In this document: piece after piece, positions 36,247-48,471 of the stretch
Layout of the letters: every line of letters starts with the position of its first letter
How positions within the stretch are numbered: position 1 is the first letter of the stretch
Assembly: GCA_011800155.1 (NCBI GenBank)
Contig: CM022369.1
Coordinates: forward strand, 1,674,001-1,738,000
Direction of reading: 5' to 3'
DNA: 64,000 nt
From: Flammulina velutipes
Lineage: Eukaryota; Basidiomycota; Agaricomycetes; Agaricales; Physalacriaceae
Made by a program: the position numbers and the translations under genes
The notes under the pieces: model-generated
What the model saw: only the letters and a program-made list of their open reading frames with translations
What the model was told of the DNA's origin: nothing
Databases searched by the model: none

Positions 36247-39200
36247 TCACCAGCCTGTTGGCCGCATGAATGAGTTGGTGGGGGTGTAAGGGTGCGGAGC
36301 GTGATGATTTTGAGGAGGAGAGGCGTGAACCTGATTTGGATCAGCTCGTAGCTGAGCGCGCCCCGCTGGCATCATCACAGGGCTTCCATACAGACTAGGG
36401 GAAGCGTGCACTAGCCCAGGACTCATCATGACCCGTCCTCGATTCCCATTGTTATTTGGCTGCTGTTGCATGGTTGGCACTGCCGGAAGGTACATCGGTA
36501 GGCTGTTGGGAGAGTACGACATCATCTGAGGGTACGCCGGTCGCATCATCTGTGGTTGAGGACCAGGAGCATTACCCCCTGGCATAGGCACCCACATAGC
36601 CTGCCCAGGATACATCCCAGCCATAGAGTTATGACCGTTCACTTGCATTCGACTGGGAACAGGGCTATTCGCCATCTGATGTGGATAGACGACAGGCGCG
36701 GGGGAGTGGCTCATCATGGGAGAGGGATAGGGAGGGTATGCCGAGCGCATGTTTTGGTTGTTTGGTGGAGGAGGGGCCACGGGGATGCCATAAGTGTAGT
36801 TGGGCGGTGGCCGTGCTACAGGCGCATTGGTTGTGGGTGGAGAGATGGTAGGACGGAGAGGGGTTCCCGAGGAAGAAGATGGTACTTGCTGGAAAGCACG
36901 CGTCACGTCATGTAAAGACATGCGGGAGGCGGACATGGTTGGAGGTGGAGTCTCTCCATCTTCTGATTTGACATCTTGCATCGTAAATGGAACAGAGGTA
37001 AGATCATCAGCTATGCCTTCCAACGAGTTAACAGGCTGTAACTCGGAGGTGTGCGACGTTGAGGACCAGAGAGCTTTGAGATGCTCGGGATCAGGTCCTC
37101 GTGCAGCCGACTCCTTCAATCCTAAACCCAATGATGATCTAGGCCATAGAGCTGATGCCTAGAGAACGCACATCAATAAAAGGAATGAGCGATGAATGAA
37201 TGCAATCACCACATCTTCCTTAGATTCGGTTTTTTCTTCCGGTAAACTGTGGCTACTGTGCGGTTCTTGTACGAGTGCCCCGGGAAGTGACTCCTCCAGC
37301 TCGCTGGAAACAATAAAATTGACCGCCGCATTGGAATCCAACTCCGCTTTGACCAGTTTGGAGTCGCGATAGAAAACAACCGACGAGCCAGCTGGTATCT
37401 TGGACTGTTGTTTCGTGTTGAGATCTGACTTGGGAAGAGGCGACATAGGATTTGGCATGGGTTCTGAAGGAGTTGGAGTGGGTTCCACAGCGGTAGTTGC
37501 AGAGGGCTGTCTCCATGTCGATGCGTCACTGGCGTTGTTTATTTTTCCAAACAGCTCCCCTCCTGAAGATCTCGGTGTTGAAGTAGCATCAGAGCGAGGG
37601 AACTTGGGCGACCGCGCGTTGGATTTCGGGAGTAAGACTCGGTACTTCACCTTGCCCTTATAATTGGGGTAAATTCGAAAAAGGACATTATTGAGCGACA
37701 ACTCCTTCCGAGTCATGCCTTCTACAGGCGGATTGAAGGATAAAATGTCCCATCGAACAACATCCACCCGGTTGAATAAGGTCAACTGTCGTTTTTCTAC
37801 GGGCTTCAGAGCTGCTAGCGGTTTTGGTAACCGCACCGTGAATGTATTCCAAGCTGGTTTCGGTGATCGCGGGGGTTCTGGCACGGTATGGAATAGTTCT
37901 GGAAGCTCGAAGTCTCCGTGATGGTGCGCACGGAAAGAGGAGGGGGTCCAGCGCTCTTTGTTGTTCCGATTGAGTACGACAGACGAAGGAGGGAATGGCT
38001 TCTTATCATCCGTAGGAGCGCCGTGGTGTGATTCACTTTCGATCGCCTGCATACCGTCAAGAGCGCCTTTGATGCGGGACATGGCATCGTCTAGAGCAGA
38101 CATCGCAGCCTCCTTGTATTGTGTTCTTGGTTTGTGTGGGGTAGTGGGCATATGTTCTGTGGCTGAGGCTGGGGCTCGCGAGTCTGCACGTGGACGCGAC
38201 GGAATTGAGGCTGATGGCGCAGCCGAGGACTCCGATGGTGTGAATGGTTCTTTTCTTCGCCATGTCCCGAGATCTGCCTTGGAAGGAAGTTGTGATGGGC
38301 TAGGAGGACCAACTGGCTTCGAGGGTACAGTTAGCTCTTGCGCTGATTGTGGTGGCCTGTCCGCAACAATATCGTTCGTGGCAACTACTGGTTTCGCCTC
38401 GGCATGCTTAGTTGGCTCTGCTGCCTTGTAGGCATTGGAGGGTATTGCTTCAGGTTCGCCGACAAAAGTGGCAAGATCGGAGAACTCGACAACTTCCAAA
38501 TTGGTCGCAGTTTCCTCCTCCACCGGTATGGTTTGACCGAACGATGTTGATGCTACCAATGAGGCCTTGCGAGGACGGGTCTGAACATTGCGAGTGGTAG
38601 GTACACTCGGAGCAGGCGTCAGAGGGCTTGCATGACTTCGCCAGGATTCGGCTACAGCACTGGGTCCGGACGTTGCAGTTGACGAGCCTCTCCGTGATAG
38701 TGAAGGCTGGCCTTCGGAAAATGAGGCTTTCCTTGGGAAGGAAGGTCGACGGGAAGCCAAGGCTTGAGGAGTTTTAGGAGCAGCTGCGTCTTGCACATCC
38801 GTTGAAGGGGCTGGTGTATCGACTGTGAGTGGTACTGCAGTAACAGTCTTCACTGCATCCGTCTGCAAAACTGTCAGGCATAATGAACGATTAGTCTGAG
38901 AAGAAACCAACCTCAGCTTGTTTCACTTCGGCAGCCTTAAGAAGCCGCGCCTCAATCTCAGCAGCTTTTAGCTTAGCTCGTTCGCGCTCTTTTTCTCTTT
39001 CAAGCTCTTCTTCTTGACGTCGTTGCTTAGCTCTAGCAGCGGCGGTCTGCATCACGTCCTTTCTCAACTCATCAATGTCAGTGTTCGGCGGTAGTATTAT
39101 CTGTTCAGCACGAGAGGAAGTACCGGCCGCAGAAGCGTGAGATAGATTGGGCGATTGTGAAGGTAGGCGGATCGAAGCGCTAGACGACGAGGGAGGCACG

Positions 39201-40977
39201 GGAGGATGTCTTGAATCTCGAGATGGTACGCGTCCTGAAAATGCGTTAGGTTGGGCAGACCACGCTTGTCGTGGAGTAGGGCCATCTCGAGGAGGTCCCC
39301 TTCCAGTAAGACCGGGTAACGGGGGTGGGCCCATACTCGACATGTTTCGTCCACGCGGCTCTGTCGGAGGTCCTGCGGCAGCCTGCGAGTAGCCGCGCCG
39401 GAGATTGGGAGCGTCATGCTGTGGTCCTGGACCCCCATTTGCTTGCGGTCGTGAACGATCGAAAGGTTTCTGCAAAACTTGAACATTGCTAGAAGTGGGC
39501 GGTGGATGGCGGAACTCTGCCAGCATTTCCGAGCCACGTTTCGGAGGTCCAGGACGATGCGCATTGTTGTATGGTTCTAGTCGATTTGAGCGCTCATTGA
39601 AAAGCACACGAGATGACTCTGAACCAGAAAGGTGGGCGGAAGTTGTAGGAGATTTCGGGCTGGGAGGTGGGAAGGTTGCTCCTTGGTGGGCACTAACAGA
39701 CGATAATGATGGAGAAGTCCTGGGCCAACTACGATCAAAGTCGTCGGCAAAGCGCTCTTCCTTCCTGACTGGTATGTCCACAGGCGGAAGGTCGCGACGG
39801 GCAGTGGCTTGTGTGTCTTTAGCAGCTGGATTTATTGTACTCTTCCTATGCTGCGTAGGGGGAGTCGGTGCTTTGGCAGGAGAAGGCACCGTCTCGACCT
39901 CGTACCGACGTCCATCCCCGAATTCGACTACGGAATCGAAAAAGTTGTCATCTTCTTCCATCTAAATTTCACAAAAGTCAGCCGGACTAGAAAACAAGTG
40001 AAAAATAAGTAGAGACCTCATCCCAATGGTGGGCATTTGGGTCAAGGTGAACACCACGAAATGTATCGGCTTCCTCAGCTCTAGCTTGTTTGCTTGCTGC
40101 CGTCGCTGCTGTCACCGCGGCCGCTTCTACTGAGAAGGCCTTGGCAGCTAAGCGAGAGCCTGACACGACAGTTTGAGTGGTTATAAGAAGTCTGTAGTAC
40201 TGAAACTAACCTTGAGCGACCTCCGCTGCGGTTGGGAAATCTTGACGACTACGCGCCTCTTCTCGAGTCAGAGAGGTAGGCTTTCCCCAAGCCGGTTTGG
40301 TAGAGTGCAGAGTATCGCTATGCGGAGGTTGAATTGCAGCTCTTGGCTGAGGTTGGATGACTTTGCCAGCATGAGGTATAGAGGGTGGTCCGGATACTTT
40401 GGAAGGTTGAGGGCCAATGCCGTTGGGTATTGGAGGAGCGACAGATGAAGGACGGGACCATCCTGGCCCTGTTGTTATTGAGGGTTGAGGAGCTGCAGTG
40501 AGCTTGGCAGTGACAAGGCGGGAGGGATGGGGGTTTGGTGCCAACGTGGGTCGAGCTAGATGAGAATCCGATTTAAAGACCAAGTGCGGGCCAGAAAAAT
40601 GCTGTCAACTCACAGACGGGGCCAGCGGGTTTGGCGGATGAAGACGCGGAGGCTGAGGTAGTGCTAGCAGGCGTCGAGTTCTTCTCGAGAAACTTCTTGT
40701 TGACATTGACCGAACTGAATTTCTTGGGCTGAGGCGCAATAGTGCTTGTTGAAGGGACCGTCACAGATTTAGTGGATTCCGTTGCGGCTGTCGATGCCTT
40801 GGGCGACAAATCTTTGTCCGGTGTGCTCTCGATAGGGCCGTCCGCCGATGAATTCGAGGCGGGTGCAACATCGTTTTCGACCCCTTCCCTGCTACCAGCA
40901 TCACCATTTCCCAGTACAGTATCGTCTTTTACTGTCAATTCGGATGCAACTGTCTTTTCGAGGTCGGTATTGGCCAT
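36247..40977 (-). CDS. Large disordered Pro/Ser-rich protein of unknown function
   Basis: This is one of the longest genes here, roughly 1,500 residues, almost entirely low-complexity. The start is MANTDLEK at 40977: no ATG lies in the 270 bp between it and the SPF27 stop, although the frame is open further upstream. Conserved-looking islands are KKFSSVNVNKKFLEKN, TTGPGWSRPSS, ADTFRGVHLDPNAHHWDEME followed by FFDSVVEFGDGRRYEVE, a charged coiled coil (ELRKDVMQTAAARAKQRRQE and on, 38930-39080), and a segment around 37600-37870 with FTVRLPKPLAALKPV and VLFRIYPNYKGKVKYRVLLP. The C-terminus is Met/Pro/Asn-rich and ends NSFMRPTGW. The N-terminal islands recall the BAT2/PRRC2 N-terminal region, but this is weak. 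An RNA-granule or trafficking role would be guesswork. Confidence 0.7.
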
Positions 40978-41247
40978 AGACGCGTCACAAGACGCCGACG
41001 TGCTGGGTTCGCGTGTGTCCGATATGTAGGACCTGTCGACTGGTTTAGATACAATTTCCAAAGAGTCAACGCAGCTCTTTGCGCCCGTCGCTGGCGTCAA
41101 TAACGAGGATAGAACAACTCACGTTCGAAAGGATCTCCAGAAATGGATTTCCAGACAAAACCTGTTCAGGACCGAGAGCCGCTCAACGACAGTTTACAGG
41201 TGTTTGTATTACAAGCTCTATGGTTACACTGACCCTAACCTTAAAGG

Positions 41248-42023
41248 CTATAGCATTGCAGCCTTCTCCGCCTCCTCCTTGTTCAGACGGTCTATTTCCG
41301 CGTCCAAAGCAACGTTAGCCATTTCAATCTGAATCACGCTGGACAGGAGCTCAGTCCAACGTGTCTCTAGCAACGTCAGCTGGCTTCCCACTCGTGTCTG
41401 TATATGTATTAGAAGGGCTCAGGACAGAATGACAAGCACCTACCTGTGTGTTTTTACGTTCACGATTAACCTCCACGGTGAGCGTCTTGAGCTGCCCCAG
41501 CGCTTGCTCCATCTGGGTAGCGGCGCTCTCCAATAGATAATTATGAATGCGCCACGCATTTGAACCATATGTTTGCAGCAATGTAACGTTTGTTTGTCTA
41601 GTTCAAAGTCAGTAGAGCCCACAAGGTATCAGAAAGACGGCTGACCGTAGCTTTTGATGTTCCAGTTGAGCACGGGCATTCTTTAGAGCGTCTTGCCATT
41701 CCGCATCTGTTCCCGGGAGTGAAGGGGCTGGAAGTTGGTATCGGTGTGTGTCAATGGGTGCAAATGGTTGATGTGATTCTACTCTGTTCAGCTCGCTCTT
41801 CAACATCGGGCTGTTCTAAAGGCTTGGTTTAGCTCAGTATATCGTCAAAAGAGGAACTACTTGCAGAAAAGAGTTCATACTCGGGCGGCACATTTGGGTG
41901 AATACTTGTCGGTGCTTTTGGCTGACGCGCCAATTCGCGCTCGACCTTTTGTCTGAGTGCTGGATACTTTTCGAGGTCATTATCGTAGTATGGCAGAGAG
42001 TCGAGTATTTCGCGAGTTGCCAT
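41248..42023 (-). CDS. spf27: Splicing factor SPF27/BCAS2 (Cwf7-like)
   Basis: SPF27 is a core subunit of the Prp19 (NineTeen) complex needed for spliceosome activation. The protein starts MATREILDSLPYYDND at 42023. It shows the family order: LPYYD near the N-terminus, NSPMLKSELNRVESHQPF, RYQLPAPS, then LQTYGSNAWRIHNYLLES and VNRERKNTQ, and ends in a coiled coil NKEEAEKAAML. The intron at 41816-41864 has a GC donor (GCAAGT) rather than GT; the exon joint FS/NSPML fits the family. It is divergent from the complex I gene with only 59 bp between starts. Confidence 0.9.
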
Positions 42024-42082
42024 GATTTTGGTAAGTGGACAAACAACGCCGGCAACTTCCGAATTGTAACTCTCTCCAAACG
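42024..42082. promoter_or_regulatory. Very short shared promoter of spf27 and the complex I 30-kDa gene
   Basis: Only 59 bp separate the two ATGs, so transcription start regions must overlap or lie within the opposing genes. No TATA box is visible. Confidence 0.5.
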
Positions 42083-43200
42083 ATGCTCTCCCGAGTCGCG
42101 CTCCGGCCAAGCCAGGCGCTCAGAGCCGCCTCATTCCGCGCCGTCGCTGCTCGACGCTTCATTCAGTCGTCGCCATCGTCCAAAGGTAATCCCTTCGTCG
42201 TCGTCGTCGTCTCCTGCGCCTCACCGTCACTGTCTAGCTTCTACATCACCGTTCACGGAGCCCACCTCGCCCAACCCCGCGGTCACCAAATACGCAGAGG
42301 CAGCGGAAGCCCTTCATACCTATGGATCATATCTCACTCAGTGCCTACCCAAATACGTCCAGCAATTCTCTGTGCTCCGCGACGAGTTGACTCTCTACAC
42401 TGCCCCGTCTGGCATTCTTCCTATCCTGACCTTTTTGCGCGACCATTCTCAATGTCAGTTCAAGGCGGCCATGGATATCAGTGGTGCAGACTATCCCGAG
42501 AGAGAAAAGCGCTTCGAGGTCGTGTACCACCTTCTCAGTGTCAAGAACGCTAGTAGGATTAGGGTGAAAACATATGCTGGGGAAGGCGATCACGTTCCGA
42601 GCGCTGTAGAAATATTCAGAGGAGCAGACTGGTGAGTCCTGCTCAATCTCTTGTTGTGCTTTATGTCTCTTACATGATTATGATTATAGGTATGAACGGG
42701 AGGCTTGGGACTTGTACGGGATCTTCTTCAGCAATCATCCTGACTTGTGAGTCGAATTATATCCTACTCTGACTTGGTATTGAACAATCAATAGGCGTCG
42801 TATCCTTACAGATTATGGTATGTCACTCGTCCATATGTAGCTTTTAAATTTTCTAACCCACGTCAGGTTTCGAGGGACATCCTTTGCGCAAAGACTTCCC
42901 TCTCACTGTTAGTCTATTCAAACTACGGCGACATGCTAGACTTGACACATTTTGTAGGGATACACTGAACTCCGCTACGACGAGGAGCGAAAGCGTGTCG
43001 TATATGAGCCTCTCCAGCTCACGCAAGCCTTCCGGTACAACCACGCCATTTTCTACATCCGACGATCTCCTGCTCACCTTTCTTCCAGTAACTTTGAATC
43101 CCTCTCTCCGTGGGAGCAGATAGGCGATGGCAAGCAAACACCTAGACCAGCTAATTTGAAGCCATTGCCACCACCAAAACCGGAAGAGGTGAAGAAATAG
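42083..43200 (+). CDS. NADH:ubiquinone oxidoreductase 30-kDa subunit (NDUFS3/NuoC)
   Basis: This is a peripheral-arm subunit of respiratory complex I at the matrix side of the inner membrane. Translation starts MLSRVALRPSQALRAASFRA, an Arg-rich presequence. Mature sequence includes NPAVTKYAEAAEALHTYGSY, FEVVYHLLSVKNASRIRVKT and, across small exons, the family signature YEREAWDLYGIFFSNHPDL, RRILTDYGFEGHPLRKDFP, then GYTELRYDEERKRVVYEPL. It ends in a Pro/Lys-rich tail (PKPEEVKK, TAG at 43198-43200). Intron 1 holds a short (gtc)n run. One exon is only 23 nt. Confidence 0.95.
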
Positions 43201-43311
43201 ACTTGGCTATCACTTGTAATTTGAGAGTCAATCGTAAATTTCATTACCGATTCCACAAATATATATCGAGCTCCGAAGACAGGTACAAATGCGTGCTGAC
43301 TATACCAAAAG

Positions 43312-44682
43312 TCACGAATCAGTCTCTTCGGATTTCTCATTGACCGTCTCCGGTTCTACCAACTCCTGCTTGCCAGAGAGGTCGGATCCCATTCTGGCAA
43401 CGATGTACTCCTGGCCGATGATTTCAACTCCAACTCTCAGAACTTCGGCAACCATATCCTCCACCCATTCATGCTGATCCCAAAGAGCCAGCCAAGCTCC
43501 AGGGACAGTCTGTGACACAGATGTATGAATCAAGTTATGAGATGGGTCGGATAGGTAGAGAAGATATTGCAATTGTTGTTGGACGGAAGTTTCCACTGGA
43601 GACGAAGACGAAGTTTCCTCCGATGCTTTCGCGGGGAGCACGTATGAGGTGAAGAAGGGCTGTACGCGGAGATAGACGTAGGAGTATGACGTCGGAGAGT
43701 CCGAAGACGATTGAGATGGCTTTGTGGCATTCTTCTTCTTCACAAGCTCATCCAGATTGGCCTGGGCCAGTTTCACGGCAGCGTCGTATCCCTCCACAGC
43801 GTTGAGGTCTCGAGCTTCTGACACACTATCTTTGGGTCTTGACTCTTCCCCCCTGTTGACAATGAGATCGCCGCCTTCTACTTGCTCCATTATCTGTCAA
43901 TGATGCGTGAGATGGCTAAAATGAATCAGTCCGAAACATACCCTCGTCAGCGAACGATAGACGAGCGATTCGACGCCCTCAAAGCCGATCATGTCATGAC
44001 TGAGCCAGACCTGAATCACTTCGTGTTCAGAAATCGGCGGGGCCACGACGTTGAGGATATCAGTGAGTGTGGTCAACCCGACACGTTTAAAGTCCTGGCC
44101 TGTTGGGAATTGAATGGATTGACTTGGGAATATGGATATGGATTTACCGAGCTTGTCAAGTTGAGCACTCTTGGCGTACTCGTATACGCCTTCGCCCCAC
44201 TTCCTGGCAACATCGTTATTTGGGAGTTGCTTGACTTGCTCGTCCACGACGGATTTAGCTTGTTGAATGGCAACGGAAGCGCTGCTCCAGACTGAAGACC
44301 ATCCCCATCCCCCAGGCTGCGCAGATGTACCCGACTCCTCCCTCGACGTGGTCGGCGTAGACGGTTTGGAAGAAGGAGGGGTTGGACCGAGTGCTGAGCC
44401 GCCTAGCCGAACTCTCTCGGTGCTCTTTCTAAGCGTTGGCGTCGCAGAGCGAGATGCAGGACGCTCTAAATGTGATGTAGCTGCACGAGTAGGTTCTGCG
44501 CTTTTCTGGGTGATTTCGTCGAGAAAAGCAAGGACCTCAGCTTCGCCTTCATTATTGGTCGAGGCGGCTGAAGGCACAGAGGGACCATCGTCGACTGGTT
44601 TGTCGAGAGGAGTAAACGAGTCGAGATCGTCGAGCAGCTGAAGGGCCTCTTCTTGTTTGGTTCTTGATTTAGCTTTGGACAT
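43312..44682 (-). CDS. mtc1: Maintenance of telomere capping protein 1 (Mtc1 family)
   Basis: Mtc1 homologs are cytosolic/Golgi-associated proteins of ill-defined role, named from a yeast telomere-capping screen. Start is MSKAKSRTKQEEALQLLDDL at 44682. The N-terminal third is Ser/Thr/Pro-rich; the conserved part has GGWGWSSVWSSASVAIQQAK, VAPPISEHEVIQVWLSHDMI, GFEGVESLVYRS, then after one intron a second region with YVYLRVQPFFTSYVLP and WLALWDQHEWVEDMVAEVLR. It ends in an acidic tail with TGA at 43312-43314. Length and domain order agree with the family. Confidence 0.85.
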
Positions 44683-44736
44683 GATGATAGAGTCGGAGGA
44701 AGAGCTAATAATCACGTGAGCCAGCCACCTTGACCA
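44683..44736. promoter_or_regulatory. 54-bp divergent promoter of mtc1 and the chromodomain gene, with a CACGTG box
   Basis: The start codons at 44682 (-) and 44737 (+) lie 54 bp apart. The palindromic E-box CACGTG at 44713-44718 is symmetric and could serve both genes through a bHLH factor such as Cbf1. The factor is inferred, not seen. Confidence 0.5.
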
Positions 44737-47700
44737 ATGACCGCGCGCCGCAAATCCAAAAAGGCGAAAGTCGAAGTAGAAGAAGAAGAGGAAGAGGACT
44801 TTCACGTCGGTGCGTTATGCCTCTAGTATATGATCTCATGCTTATACTCTTCCAGAGGTCGTCCTCAGCGCTCGAGTGGGAGACAATGAAGAATGGGTAT
44901 GTCTCTTTTATTCCGCGGCGGGGCTCATCTGACATTGTCCCCAGGAATATCTTGTAAAGGTCAGGACTCTCGTAGCCCCAGTGCTTGTATCCTTAACACA
45001 TCGCAGTGGTATGGCTACGACAAGGAATCCGACAACACGTACGTTGAAATTTAACCTTTTCTTCCTACTAACAACCTACGTCATGTCATAGATGGGAACC
45101 GCAAAGCGGAATCGAGGGCTCCTGTCGTCGCCTTCTGGCTAGCTTTTGGAAAGAAGTAGGGACCGATGATCACGACTATGTTGTCGGATACACCGAAACA
45201 CCTAGCGAAAGCTGGATCAGTATGTCAAGCACGCTCAATCCCTGGTTCAATACTGATGTGTTGCTCCAGAGAAGGAAAAGCAGTACTTTAGAAAATTCCT
45301 CAAAGAAGACGAAAAGAAGAATGGTGCCATGACGCGTGAGGAGGAGGAACTCACTCTGCCTAAAGGTCCATACGTGGGTGGTTTCGTGTGTCCAAAGGAC
45401 TTCTGCTTATGCGCTTATAGCAAGACCGCAAGAGGGTTGCCCCACTCATCAAGAGGCGTAAACAGGTTGGCAAAGTTGTCCTGCAAACTCTCAATCATCC
45501 TCATCCAATTACCAGACTTCAGAAACAAAGAAGCGTTCAGTCGCTTCGACTTCAAGAAAGCGAAAACGTAGTCGAGACGAGTCGGAGTCGGATGAGTCGG
45601 ACGATGTGGGTCTATATCACACTTATGTCATTCTGAGACTCATGAAGATTAGCTGCCTCTAGCAACACAATCCAAAAAAAGGATACGTAAACAGCAGGAG
45701 AAACCAGTAGGCTATGTTTCTAGATTTTACATCAAAGTGCTCATATCGCTGTACAGGCTAAGACGCGGATAGAAGATGCTAGTGGCAAGCCTAGGCCACT
45801 TTCTGAAGAGGACCTTCCAGATGATCTGAAGTTTGACGACATGCAGCCAGATGTCCCAGAAGAGGAAGCAAAATCTTCAGTCCCGGTCGGCAAACCAAAG
45901 TTGCACCTCAGCACTGATTCTACGAGCTTCCATAACACCAGTGCCAATGCAAGCGCTCCGCGCCCCCCTTCCGCCATAGGATCGACTTCGGCTCTCCCAG
46001 GACGTTCGTCTTTGGGCACACCTACACCTACGATATCTCAGACAACCACGCCTAACATTCCATCTTTTACTCCAACGATAGTCTCGCGGCCTCCAAAGTC
46101 TACCGTGCCCGCACATAGACAACCTGGTCGTGTCAAGCAAATCTCATTCGCAGAAATGTCCAGTACAACTGTCTCCGGTAACGCGACGAAGCAGAGAATT
46201 GCCCAAGGACTTCCTGCTTCGCCTGTGATACCGTCTCCCAGCACCATACCACCGAATATCTCCTTTCAAAAGCGTAAACCTTCGGATAATTCTGCTGCGT
46301 CGGCCTCGTTTAAGAGCCCTGCAATTCCTTCTACAGCTTCACCTATCTCGTGAGTTGGGATTAGTATTCGTCCTTGACTTCCTTAGGCTCAAAACCTTCC
46401 AGCACTTACCAGAATACGGATTCTGTGGCTCCCATGTATGAGGTTGACAATTTCCTGGATAGTGTAGAAATAGACGCTCCACGGCGGTCTCATATCTCCC
46501 CTCCTGCTCCTGTCCAAGAAGGTCCTGTCTTGAAGAGCATGAAGCCTGTTCTCAACTCAATGTGAGAATTTCATGTGTATCTCTGTCCCTATCCATTTAA
46601 CATATCTCAGAAAATTTCGCAAACATTTCAGCTGGACCGGCGAGATCACTTGTTCCTTTGGGAACAGCACCTTGAAACAACATAGCCGAGTAACCATCTC
46701 AGAAATTTCATCATCTAGCGCAGATTGTCTGCAGATGAACCGTGCTTTTCCCCCTTACCTCCAATCCTTGGAATTTACTTGCTTCCACCACGTCAGCGAC
46801 ATCTCCCGTCAAGTCATGAAGATGGATAGGAAATTTCGCCTCGGCGAAGTCAAACCTGAACCAACATCTCAGCGTTTGGTAGTAACTTTGGCCCAGTACA
46901 CTGCCAAACACTCGATGGTATGTCTCATCATTCTAAAGTTCTTTCGTTGATATGTCCAGGTATTAGCAGTGCCTACTCCACCCATGGCTGACGGCGCTGT
47001 TGAAGGATTGTTAATATTCTTTCCGTTAACATCGCCCCTCAGGAAGACTTTCCGCTCGACTGGAACACCATCTTCCTCGACACAATTACTAGTCGTGTTA
47101 GTTCCCTCGTCTTTTCCTATCCTTCTTCGAAAACGGCCAGCTCAAAGTGGAGCTAACCTTGTCACCAACCCTTTCCCTGGTGCAGGAAATCACATGCGAT
47201 ATGCGTTGAATGTCCTCAAGTACCCCGACTGGGTCCATTCCTTCATGGCTTCCAGAAAGCAAGATTTTTGCATTTGGCACGACGCCAGTGCAAAATGCAC
47301 CGAGCCTGGAAAATCAAGATTGCCGTATGATAACAGCAGAGCAAGCTTCGAGACTCGCATGCTGGCCAATATTTTAAATCGATACGAAGGGAAGAACGTA
47401 GGGTATCGGGCAGATGTTGCCGTTGTCTTTGTTCATGTCTCCGCTCTGAGGACACTTCATCACCTCCCGGCCTTCTCAGAGCGAATTTGGAAGCGAGTGG
47501 ACATTCTGTTCGTCACATACGGGACTCACTATTCTTTTCCTCCCTCGATGTGGGGTTTCGATCGAATCTACCGTACTGGTGAGAGAAATATAATACTTTG
47601 TATTGTATGCTGAGCTGATGATCCCCACAGGAGGAAGAGTAACTTTTAGTCCGATTGCATTCATGGAGGACCCGATGAAAGTCTTTGACGCAGCGCTGAA

Positions 47701-48236
47701 TATAGCACAACATCGTTTATGGTCGGTATGGCTTTCGCCCGAGGTCCTTGGCTATCTTGCCAGGGCGTGTTACCAAGACCCACTGTCTGTTTTTGATGAG
47801 TATGTTCAATCCATCTTACACTTCACACTATTTTGAACATGTTGTTAGTGGAACGTTCGTATTTGGTTTCCTCCTGGACACCGTTCACAACGGGATCTTC
47901 TCTTTCGGTCAACCACCTCCCGCCATCCGGTCTATCGAGTCGCCAAAGGTCCAGGATTGGCTAACTGAGCAGGCAGCGATGGTAGCAGGTGGACCACGTG
48001 ATATCCTGGAGTTTAGCCTTCGCATGTTCGACGCAAAATACGCGAACATGCCGTCAGGACAATGGGACCAAGCTATAACAGACAACCTTTACGCGGATGT
48101 TCGTGCATCCCAGCTGCATCCAACTTTAATACAAGAATACCGTCGTTTTCTGATTCTGTGCACGGAGAAGGAGGCGAACGCGCATCTTAATGAGCCGGTG
48201 AGCAGACTTTTCCGTGTGGCGTTCTCCGACGACTAA
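44737..48236 (+). CDS. Chromodomain protein with long unrelated C-terminal region
   Basis: A poly-acidic N-terminus (EVEEEEEEDFHV) leads into a chromodomain split over several short exons: VVLSARVGDNEEW, EYLVKWYGYDKESDNTWEPQ and LASFWKEVG. The aromatic-cage positions and WYGYxxxxxTWEP are those of methyl-lysine binders of the HP1/Chp kind. A basic Ser-rich stretch (RKRKRSRDESESDESDD) looks like a nuclear signal. A Ser/Pro-rich linker follows, then a large globular-looking region (about 46.6-48.2 kb; for example WVHSFMASRKQDFCIWHDAS and YRADVAVVFVHVSALRTLHH). No chromoshadow domain was recognised. The protein ends VSRLFRVAFSDD. Inner exon borders in the last third are partly uncertain, but the chain appears to be one gene. 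Confidence 0.75.
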
Positions 48237-48471
48237 ATTCATGATTTAGTTCGAATTCAGGACACCAGACTCGTTCGAGTTCAGTTATAAATCAGGCAGA
48301 TCGAGACAGCATTAATGTGCCATTACGAATGTATTAGCTTCTACTATAGTGTAACCGAGATACGGATACGGACTTGGATGTCTGTGGCCAAATGGTGACG
48401 AAAATCACATGCCAACGTCTTTCTTTACCGGATGGCCGAATGTAGATAATGTAACGCGTTGTCCTCTTACC

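Noticed and set aside
37958..38431. A 157-codon plus-strand open frame
   Set aside because: It is the antisense shadow of the long disordered minus-strand protein; composition mirrors that gene.
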